DNA from: CAMFTQ01 sp051881615
Lineage (GTDB): Bacteria; Bacillota; Clostridia; Oscillospirales; Acutalibacteraceae
Assembly (NCBI GenBank): GCA_051881615.1
Contig: JBJEQF010000004.1
Span: 1-64,000 of the forward strand
DNA length: 64,000 bases
Direction of reading: 5' to 3'
Position numbers and translations under genes: made by a program. Below, in pieces: positions 26,846 through 37,800 of the stretch. The first letter of the stretch is position 1, and each line of letters starts with the position of its first letter. Under the pieces are notes generated by a model, which did not search any database, was not told where the DNA came from, and saw only the letters and a program-made list of their open reading frames with translations.

Positions 26846-27844
26846 ATGCAAGTAAAAAAGAAAAAAAAGTTAATATTTGCAAATGTGTTCCTCTTGCTCG
26901 TTATGGCGGCAGGCGCAACTTATGCGTGGTTTGCATTAAACACGCTTGCAAATGTTACTGTAAATGAGGTTCAGATTGCAGGTCACGGCGACCTTGAAAT
27001 GACAACGGCAGAAGCACCTGGGGATACCGACTGGAAAGCATATCTTACGCTTACAGAATCGAATTATCCTAATCTTAGTATGATAGATGTAAGCGGAGCC
27101 GGCGACGGTGTTTTTTACCGTCCAAAGACTGTAGATAATAATGGCAATCCGGGTGAAAGTGCCACTTGGTTAAATGTTTCTGATAATCCTGATTTGGGAG
27201 ATACTTTAACTGAAAACCATAACGGCGCGAACAAGGACTATATGAAAATTGACCTGAAGCTAAGAGCAAAATCAAAAGATCCCGTTACTGTTGCATTGAA
27301 ACCCGGCTCAGAGCTTCAAACAGTTGCACCGCCTGATAAACTTACAGGAGCAGATATTGTGAACAAAAGTGCTTACGGTGAGTTTTCTAAGGATTGTGTT
27401 GTCGGCGGTATGCGAGTTAGTGCGGCGACAAAAAACGGAGAAACTGTTGACCGTAAATTTACATGGATTCCAAGACCTGAAATTAAGCTGACGGTTCAAG
27501 GAGAAACTCTTGAAACAAGAACATATACTGTTGACACGAAAGTAATAGGTGACGCCGATACGACAACACATAAATATGTTACTGCGGAAGGTAATACACC
27601 GACTGAACATAATTTGATGGAAAATTTGATTACCGGACCGATTACTCCTGAAACAGATACTGAGACGACTCAGTTTATTACCCTTAGCGACGGCTCAAAA
27701 TATGAAGGTTATCAATACGGTGAGGTTACCTTTTATGTTTGGCTTGAGGGCTGTGACACTGAGGCTCGCCGAGCTTTGGTAGGCGGCAAGTTCAGACTTC
27801 GTCTTTTGCTCGATACTAAGGATGATATAATTGTAAATGGTTGA
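26846..27844 (+). CDS. Fibre-subunit-like protein 3 (SipW-type signal segment)
   Basis: The 332-residue protein starts with a run of lysines, a hydrophobic core and GATYAWFALNTLANVT (AWF at 27-29), a canonical SipW-dependent signal. Near the middle NKSAYGEFSKDCVVGGMRVS parallels KSAYGDFSKDYIAAAARVA of the gene before, showing recent paralogy. The C-terminus has YVWLEGCDTEARRALVGGKF. It is translationally coupled to the preceding gene. Confidence 0.72.
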   Translation: MQVKKKKKLIFANVFLLLVMAAGATYAWFALNTLANVTVNEVQIAGHGDLEMTTAEAPGDTDWKAYLTLTESNYPNLSMIDVSGAGDGVFYRPKTVDNNGNPGESATWLNVSDNPDLGDTLTENHNGANKDYMKIDLKLRAKSKDPVTVALKPGSELQTVAPPDKLTGADIVNKSAYGEFSKDCVVGGMRVSAATKNGETVDRKFTWIPRPEIKLTVQGETLETRTYTVDTKVIGDADTTTHKYVTAEGNTPTEHNLMENLITGPITPETDTETTQFITLSDGSKYEGYQYGEVTFYVWLEGCDTEARRALVGGKFRLRLLLDTKDDIIVNG

Positions 27845-27912
27845 ACATAAATATCACGAAAAAATTTAATATATTCTGAAAAAACTTTAAAAATTAAACA
27901 GGAGGTGTTATA

Positions 27913-28737
27913 ATGGAAAATAAAACAAAACGCTTGTCGCTATACGGCAAAAAGTCTGTTTTGTTGTCTGTTATAGCACTTTTTGAAATTGTTGCACTTG
28001 CGCTTGTTGCCTCTTTTGCGTGGATAGAAAACGGTCCTGCCGAGCTTGGCGTTAATAATTTTACTATCAGGTCAGAGGCAGGCTTTAACTTTTTTAATGA
28101 AGACGGCGAAGCTGTCAACGAGCTGATAATTAAGGCAGACGGTGAGCTTTCTGACTGCTCAACCGTTGACGGAAGACGACTTTACTTCCCGATATTAGGT
28201 GAAGCAGACGGTTCGACTGCAGCTAATGCTCCGGACGGTTCAAAGCTCGTCTACAGAGCGGCAACAGAGATTGACCAAAAAAAGTACATAACTGTTAATT
28301 TTCAGGTAATTTCGGTTAGTAACCAGGATATTGAAGTGTATATTGATCCATCTTCTGAAATCAAGAACAATAGTGTAGATTTGACTGCTGCGCGAATTAC
28401 CTTTAACACAAATGACGGCGAAGATCCGGTGACCGTTCGTCCAGGCAGCGATAATAATAATGATATAAATCGTCCGTGCCTGCAGTTGGTAGGTAATGAA
28501 GCTAAAACAGGTGGTACTACAACGTATAAGGCTATGAACTTGATCAACTCAAGTAAGGAACCGGATAATGCTAACGCACCAACAGTTTTCACCCTGCCGA
28601 AAAACAAGGTAAAAACAATTACAATGACGGTGTGGCTTGACGGCTTTGACAGTAGCTGTCAGGATTCTATTGTCGGTATGGATAACACCAAACTTTCCAT
28701 TAAATTCGGTGTTCGTTCAAAGAAAACTACTACTTAA
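27913..28737 (+). CDS. Fibre-subunit-like protein 4 (AWI signal variant)
   Basis: The 274-residue protein has a 15-residue basic N-terminus, a hydrophobic segment (about 16-35) and ASFAWIENGPAELG (AWI at 36-38). The mature region carries the beta-rich pattern of the family, including TVNFQVISVSNQDIEVYIDPS, and the C-terminal VWLDGFDSSCQDSIVGMD. The change from AWF to AWI is shared with the giant protein that follows, so the two may form a sub-pair. The ribosome site is AGGAGGTG. Confidence 0.7.
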   Translation: MENKTKRLSLYGKKSVLLSVIALFEIVALALVASFAWIENGPAELGVNNFTIRSEAGFNFFNEDGEAVNELIIKADGELSDCSTVDGRRLYFPILGEADGSTAANAPDGSKLVYRAATEIDQKKYITVNFQVISVSNQDIEVYIDPSSEIKNNSVDLTAARITFNTNDGEDPVTVRPGSDNNNDINRPCLQLVGNEAKTGGTTTYKAMNLINSSKEPDNANAPTVFTLPKNKVKTITMTVWLDGFDSSCQDSIVGMDNTKLSIKFGVRSKKTTT

Positions 28738-28853
28738 ATAATGATTTATTAAGCAATACAGATGTATAACATACAACAAAAAGCTTGCTGTGGATTTTCC
28801 ATGGCAAATTTGCCTATTTTATCAAACAATATATAGAATAAGGAGGTGCTGTA

Positions 28854-31800
28854 ATGAAAAATAATAGTAAATTAAAGGTAAAGCCCATTTTTATGCTTGC
28901 CGTTACAGCACTAATTTTGCTTGTTACAGCCATTTCTACAGTTACCTATGCGTGGATAGAAACAGGCAACAATCTTGTAATAAAGACTGACAGCGGTAAC
29001 GAAAATGCCGCCAATGTCAGCGTAATAAACAGAGCCGGCTATGCGCGTAATATGGCTAAGAACAATACCGACCGCATCATTCAGCTTAATGATTACGTTG
29101 ACTACAGCAATCTCTACTTTGCTCCTGCAAAGGGTGAAATGCTTGATAAAGACGGTAATGTTACAACAGATGTTTCAAAAGCCAAGGATGTTAAGATATC
29201 AATCAACGGTGCCGGCGGTAACAGAGAAGTTAATCCCGAGGATATTTCTACCAACTACATAGATTTTGAGATAAAGATTAAAAATAACGACAAAACGCAC
29301 TCAGACATCAAGTTTGCAAATTCAGATACCGACCGTGTTATTACTATTGACGGCAAAACTGCAAAATTCGGTGTTGCTGTTATTGCCGAAAATGCTCAGG
29401 GCAGTAATGTTATTTTCACTGATTCAGATAAGCTGAAAAAAGAAACACCTGCTATTGAAACACTTTACCCCGGTGAAGAGGTTACTCTTCGTGTAAAGAT
29501 CTGGCTTGAAAGCTCATATAGTGAGTTTACAAGCGCTGAAGACGGCAAGGATATCGCCGGCAAGCCTGTTAAGGTGAACCTTGCACTTGTTATGACCGAC
29601 CCTAAGACCACTACCTTTAAGGTATCAGACAGAACAAACTCATTTGAAGAAGAACAGCTGTTGAAGCTTGCAAGCGCCAACGGCTATAAGCTGTTTGCGG
29701 TAAATGCCAAGAATATTGATGCAAACGGCGAGTACCTCGAAAAATTTCCGCTTACATATGAAAGCATTGATGATAACGGCACTGCAACTTTCAGCGGTAT
29801 GCCCGAGTTTTTGCTCTACGGACTCTGTAAAAATGATGATGATACATATAAACACGATGACGGCGACGACTTCGAGCTTTGGGCATACGAGGGCGGCGAC
29901 ACAACAACAGAGCCTAAAAAGTGGCATCCGGGCACAAAGCCTGAGGTATCCGGTGACAATACTGATATCTATACGATATACGGCGACTTAATCGTCAGAA
30001 ACAAAGAAATTGAAAAGCTCAACGGTTTTCTTCGCGGTACATGGAAACAAGTTGTAGGAATTGAGCTTCGTGACCACTCAATTGAAAGAATTTTTACTGA
30101 TGAAAGTGTCAGAATTGTTTCTTTCTTTAACAGAGAAATCAGTTACCCGATGTATAGAGTTACAACTCTGAACGAAAACACCGGCGAGCAGGAGCCGACA
30201 AATGTTCTCAGAACGATTATGCCAAAGGTAAACTTTACGGCTACTGGCGGAACCTTTGAAGGTGATTTGTACTTTAACTCGCGTTTTACCGATAACTGCG
30301 ATACAACTTCCAATTTGTACGGCACATTAAGGTTAAGTAAGGAATCAGCAGATTACGAAAGTGCTAAGGTAGAAGAAAGTGGATTAACAAAATACGTTTA
30401 CTCTGCATTCGGTTTTTCCGGTGTAATATCTAAAGATGAGGACTACTGCACCGGAGCATGGTACAGCGGAGAGGTAGACAAGATAAGACTTCAGGACACC
30501 ACAACCGGCAGACGTATTTTACAACATTATACTAAAAACCCCGGCGAGCAGGTGAGGGTGTCATATAAGGGCAATTGCGACTATAAGGGCGACGGTATGA
30601 ATGCAACCTACTACCTTGCTCATTATGATAAGGAATCTCAGTCATGGTACTCTGTACTGCCGTCCACAATAAATCCATCTGCATCCGATAGCGATAACAA
30701 GAGTAAGGTGCAGTTCAGAATCAAGGATAATGCAGGAAGTAATAAATACTTCATCGCCCCTGACAGAGTAAAAACAGGCAATGAATATGTATATTCCTTT
30801 ATAAATGAATTGGCAAAAGATGGTAACGGCAATAATTCACCTCTTGGCTCTTGGGGATATAACTTAGCAGATGATACTGTAATTTACGTAAAGTATCATG
30901 AAACTGATACATCTTTGGGTCACACAGGTCTTTTTGTAATGCAAGATAACCCTCCTGATTATTACCAACCATTGGGAGCATGGGGTAATGATAAAAACAG
31001 GACTTCCGGCGTAATGGAGGACGATTACAAGGTATTTTATATCAATAAGTATGATTTCGATCTTGGTGATGACGGTGTGCTATATGGCGAAGTTTTCCAT
31101 ATGCGACCGAACATCGGTACTGATTCTCGATTCAGTGGGAATATTACTGGAACAACTGACGGTAAGCCTTTGTATGTTGGAGGCAGATATCGTATTGACG
31201 CAGACGGCACAGTTACCGAGCTTGCATCCTTTGGATATGTAATACCCCAGCAGACTGTAATTGCCGATGTCAACGAGATATGCTCGCTGCCTGCTGCTGT
31301 TGACTTCCAGGATCCAAACACAAACATAACCTATAAATATTCTCTCTTTGTCGGCAGTGGTTTAACGAATGCAAACGTAACACAGCTTGACATCAGCCAG
31401 AATGTTGCTGATTACGGTCAGCTGACATTCCAGGCAAACAAAGCAGGTGAGTACACCGTTGAGGTAACTGCTTCTGCAACAGACGGTGCGTCTGTTAAGA
31501 CTGCAATAAAGAAGTTTATCTTTAAGGTTGGACTGAACCCAAGAATTACAATTGCTGACAACCCCAACATTGGATTGGCGAAATTCACCTACATCGACGA
31601 AAACGGAAATACCCGAAAGCTCGTAAACGGCGCTTCTGCAAAAATTGTGCAGGGTACGGTGCTTACTGGTATAAAGCCTACAATTGAAAACACTCCTCGT
31701 AATATGTTGGTGTTTGACAGCTATAAGGTTGTAGATCCTGCGGATCCCACTCAGCTGTTAGAGGGACATGAAGTAACCGGCACCTATGAATATACGGTCG

Positions 31801-34800
31801 GTTATGTTCCTGCTGTAATTGACGTTAAATTTAAAGATGTAGTTTATAATAATGATTACATTATCGGTGGCGAAAAAGGCTCATTTAAGGGCAAAGGCAA
31901 TCAAGGAGATGAAACAACGCTCGGCGGCTGGGAAAATAATCCTGACTATATTTATATGAGCTATAATTCAGCTACAAATACTGTTTATGCTGACATTACT
32001 GCGGCAGTTGAGATGACAACTTCTTCTAAGAATATCAAAATAATCAAGGGCGATATGTCAAAGAAAGACGACAAGAGTTATTGCGTCAATTACGCAAATC
32101 CTAAGGTCATATGCACTGTTCCCGGTATTTCCGCAAATATTGTCGGAGATTATTGTGACCTTGTGATGAGGGGTCTAAGAGATGGTGATAAAATCAGAGT
32201 AGAGTACGACTGTACCAACAACATTATAAGTGTAAAAAAAGCTCTTGAATCAATCGACATTAAGCTTTTTGCTGTTCCCGAATTTGAAAAGGCTCAGCTC
32301 TCTGTTTCTGCAAAGGGAACGGACACAGCACTTATCAGAGCCGCTAAAAATGACGCGACAGGTACAGCCTACGAGGGTACTGATGTTACACTGGAGCAAC
32401 TGGTAAACAACAGTGATTTCAACAGCTACAGTGTTGACTATTTCACAGTAGTTACAAAGTCAGAGGGAAATACTGTAGGTGATATTCAGACTGTATATCC
32501 GGGCGGCAAATTTACAATGCCGACAAAGGAAACAGCCGATACTGTTGAGATTACAACACATATTAAGAAGGACAGCACGCCTTTCTACATAGCCGGCAGT
32601 GCAGACAACGTGTCTTGGACGGCAACAAAAGCTCCTATGACCGTTACCGACAACATTGTTACAGGCTATGTTACAGTTGATAACATCATAGACGGTGAGT
32701 GCTTTATCAGAATTGCAAAGGGTTCATCAGAACAGACGGCTTTCCAGCAGGTAAATACATCTGTTACAATGAGCAAAGCCGGCAGAAAAAATGTTTATGT
32801 TGAATCAGATGACAATTTTACTGCTTCGCACGATCAGCAGAGTATAAAGGTAAATCTGCTCGGTATGGTTAAGCAGACATTCAAGGTTATCTATGACTTA
32901 GGTAATCACAGAATTACAATCAGCACTCCTGCGTTCTTTAAGGAATCTTCTGCTGATATGTCTGTTACAAAGGATATTGAAACCAACCTCGTTTTAGGCA
33001 CATTCTTCCCGACGAGCGTTACGCCAACCTATGTTACTAACTGCACGACAAAGCCGACGGATACTGCAAACGCAGAAATCAATGCAGATGATCCTGCAAA
33101 GCCTAAATTCAAATCAGATACAGCAGGAACGCATACCATAGTAACAATAGCAACAGCCACAATAGATGATGTGGTATGCTATACATCAAAGACGTTCAAT
33201 ATCAATGTTAACGACCTTGTTGACGTTACTATCGAAAAGCATAGTTTGTTTGATATTTCGGGTGTAAAGGTAACGGCTGCGCATACACTGTCAGGTGAAG
33301 AAGAAAAGACCTATACACCTGCGGCAGATGATGTAGCGTTCAGAGCCGCAGTAGGCGACACCGTAAAGCTCACCTTGAAAATACCAAACAGTAAGTTCAA
33401 CGGCTTCCACGAAACAGCAACTAACAACTTTACAATTATAGGTATTGACAAAGAAACCGGTCAGACATCACCTGTAACTCCAACTTTCACAACAGCAGAT
33501 GATTACACAGTTGCTACATTCACAGTCCCGTCAGGCGGTGCTACTGTAACACCTAACCCTGATCAGTATACCAAAATGAAGTACTATCTGACAGGTGACC
33601 CCAACGCCGTTGACGGTGTGTCGTGGGCAGAGGCAGACGACTATGATAAGAAGTTTACCTATAATAAAGACGCCAACACCATTACTTACCCAAATGTTGT
33701 TCTGACAGGTAATAAAATAGCAAATATCAAAATATCACGTGACGGCTACAAGGGCAATGTTGCCGGCGGTCGTGACGATAAAGACACTTCTGTTTCATAC
33801 ACAACAGGTATGAAATTTGACTGGACAGGTGCACCAAAGAGTGTTTCAAACGTATTTATTACAACAGATGACGATTTCAATGATATCAGAATCGAGGGTT
33901 TATTCAACGCAAATAACCCCAAAAGAGTAAACCTGACCTATTACTTAGCTGAGCATAAGCTCGTGATAACCGATTCCGAGAACACCGGCACAATTATGAC
34001 GCAAGACCTGCTTGCAGTGCTGAGTAATCAAAAGGTAATGTTCTACTTTGGTATTAAGGGCGAATCAGCAGGTTACCTTAACGAAAGCGGTCAGACGGGA
34101 CAAAACCACTATTCATTCCTTAACAGTATGTCATATAGCGGGGATGTCTACAATTATGCACCTGTTTGCCTGCCGTCCAAGACGTATTATATTGCACAAA
34201 ACAGTGACTGGACAGGAGAGTCAATAGGAGAACCTGCAAAGGCTGGTAAGGCTTATCTGCTTAAAATGGAGAATTACACCGATACACTTACTCCAATCAC
34301 CGGCACCAGCGGCTGCACCGTTCCGACAGACTCATTCACAGTAAACTTAAATGAAATGAAAGCTGTTGATCTTGGTGTAACGCTCAATAGCTCGACATCT
34401 GTTACAGGTGCTAGCAACAGCTTGTCCTACTACATTACAAAAACACCGACTGACGCAAGCGGTGATGTTTACCCGACAATAAACGGTTCAACAGAATTTA
34501 TGCCGTTTGATCCTAACAACTTAAAGCAGCTCGAAAACGGCAACTATATCGTAGTGCCTGTTGTAGGTGACGGCTCAATCCACGTCAGAGGAACTGACAT
34601 TAAGCTAAAGATTACTGATAAAACAATTACAAAGGTAAACGTTAAGGTTGATATAAACGACCACGCTATAGTAAAGGCTGTATGCGGTGATATAACAATC
34701 AACGAGAACGAAGAAAAAGAACTCATTGCAGATAACGATGCAACAATTACCGCACAAATCGAAAACGCAACCTTTAACAGCTTTACTCGTGTAGAGAGCT

Positions 34801-37800
34801 TTGATATTTTAAATAAAACTACCGGTGCTATAATTGAAAAAGTAACAGCAAACAACAACTCCGCTACGTTTACAGTACCTGAATATGATGTTACTATCAG
34901 AGCAAATCTTGTTCAGTTAGACTCGTTGAACTACTATATTACAGGTGAAAATATTGACGGTATAGAACGTTGGACGAGTACAGACTCCGATAATATGCTC
35001 TTTGCTTTCGACAAGGAAAACAATCTCTTCACAAAGGAAATCAAGCTGACAGGCAACACTGTTCAGTTCAAGATTGCGAAGAATTCCTCGGCATTGCGTG
35101 ATGATCCTAAGTATTCAATTTCTGAGGCTGATCCTCAACCGGACTTTACTTCTTCTGTCAATGGATTAACTGCTGACTATGCAACAAGCGAGTATAACGG
35201 CAATACGGTTTATAACTTCCGGTTAACAGGTGCTGCTATCAGCGGTACAACTGTTAAGCTGACCTACAACCCGTCAGCAAATACATTAACTGTTTCGTCA
35301 CCTGGTACTAAACCAACGCAGACAGTTACAATCACTCCGGTTGACCACGCTACAGTAACTGCGACCTACACTAAAGCCGATGGTACTACCGAAACAATCA
35401 ACGAGAGTGTTACCGGCACGCCGATACCTGTAGGTACAGAGCTTACACTTAGCTGTGTAATCGACAACCCTGACTTTAACAGCTATAAGTTTGCTTCATA
35501 TACTGTTACGGGCGCCGAGCTAAGCAGCAGCAAGTTTACGGTCGGAGAGTCCTCCGTAACTGTAACAACCGAGCTTGGCCGAGATATTACATCTGATAAT
35601 GCTAAGTTCTATCTGACAGGTACAAATGTTAAATCAGGTACAACTACGCTCAACTGGGACAGTACAAATGCTGAAATGACATATGTTGACGGCTCCAACA
35701 CGGTATCAATACCGGTTACTGTGATGTATGATGCTGAGAACGGAAATCCGGCAAAGTTAAAGATTTCTAAGGGCGGCTATACAAATGCTTATCGAGATGA
35801 TGCAGATAAGTCTGTAACGCTATACAAAGAAGGCAGGGGTACAGACGGTAGTGTTAAAATAGTTAATAACGCAAGTAGTTATGTAGTTCATTCGCTTGAA
35901 ACTTCCGGTGAGGCTAAAGACCGTTGCCTGTATCTGAGAGTAACAAGCAACGTGAATATAAAGCTCACATATGACCTTGATACGCACACAATTACTATTG
36001 ATAAGGTTGAGGTTGTAGAGAATCCGACTGTTACTCTTAAACCTGTAAGCAAGGATGCAGCCGATACCAATGATTACAGTAAATGTAACGCTAAGGTAAC
36101 TGCAACTTACACCGAAATCGGCGCTTCAGGAACTACCACAGTAACTCCTGTAACTGAGGCGGCAAGCTTTAAAGACATAGAAAGCGACGTCGTATTCACA
36201 GCTTCTTGGGATAACCCCAACTTTAACAGCTACAGATTTGTAAAGTACATTGTAACCGAGGGTACTTCAGTATCCGAGAAAACCACAAGCACCTTTACAT
36301 TGACAAAACCAACTCAGAATGTTACTGTTGAACCTGTATTTGAGCGTGTTGATCCTGCGCTGAAGCTTGTTAGCAAAGCAAGCTCAACCGATACATCATG
36401 GAATGTAGCTGTTGATCCGCTTACCTATGATGCAACAACCAACACAGTTACAGGCAGGTATGATTTTACTACTGCAGTCAATAAGTATTTAACTGTTTCA
36501 AACGGCAGCAGAACAATCACATTAACAGACACTGACCTTACCGGTGTAGAGAATTATGCTGAATATGACAGTACAACAAAGAGTGTGCTTGCAAAGCTTC
36601 CGACCGGTGCAACAACACAATCGCTGAAGTTTACTTATAACCTCGGCACAAACAAACTGACGGTTGAAACTCCGGTGGAGTTTAGCGATTTATCAGACAG
36701 CACAATATCTGATCTGATTGTAAACACTGCGGTAACGCTCAAATCAACTGCAGCAATAGCAACCGGTTTTGACGGCACAATTACTTACAAGACTGAATGC
36801 ACAAGTGATAACAGAGCTAATGTAACTATAGGTAACAATACTTCGGCTACACCTACATTTAAGGCTACAGCATCAGACACTTATACAGTTACAACAACAG
36901 CAACGCTTGGTGACTATAAGGCTGTAAAGACCTATACTATTACGGTTAATCCGGCTTCGGCAATAACAGTGTATGCAACCGGTCCGGCTGTAATTGCAAA
37001 TACTGCATGGGGTCAATGGACAGAATTATCATCAAGTACTGCTGACGGCAAAGTGATTTATACAGCTATAAACCGAGGCAGTGAATTTAAAGTGTCCAAT
37101 AAAGCAGACTATGATGGGTACGAAAAACCGAATATTTCGGTTGACAACACTCTTGGTGATGTTAAGATTTCCGGAACAGCTGATGCATCCGGTACCTTAG
37201 GTACCGGTAACCTGTCAACATCAGGCAGCGGTACGGCTTACCTGTGTTGTCAGGTATCAACAGGAAAGATTTACGTAAGTTCAACTGAACCCACCTCCGG
37301 CGGTGAGGTCACAAAAACAAGAGAAGTGACTGTAAATGCCGTTGACAACGCTGTTGTTACAGCAACACCGGCAGGCGGCACAGCAATTGCCGAGGGTAAT
37401 AGTGCAAATGTTGATACAGGTACTGTCTTAACATTAAAAGCAGATCTAAGCTGTAAATCTGTATTCTATCCATACAGCACTGTTAATTTCGTAGTCAAGA
37501 GTGGCTCTGCAACATTAGATACGGTTACGACAAACGGTGGAACATTCACCGTTCCTGACGGTACCGATGATATTACGGTTGACACAGAATTAACGTTTAC
37601 AAACCCAAGCATTTATATTTGCGGTAACTCAAAGATCGCCGGCTTAGAAGATAGTTGGGGAACTGCAATACAGATGAATTGGTCTGATACTAATCCGACA
37701 GTTGTGTCTAAAGAAATTACTCTGAACACAACAGATGCTGAATTTAAGCTTGTTAAAGACTCTGCTTCAAACAGAAATGATGAAGATCAGCTTGTTTCAC

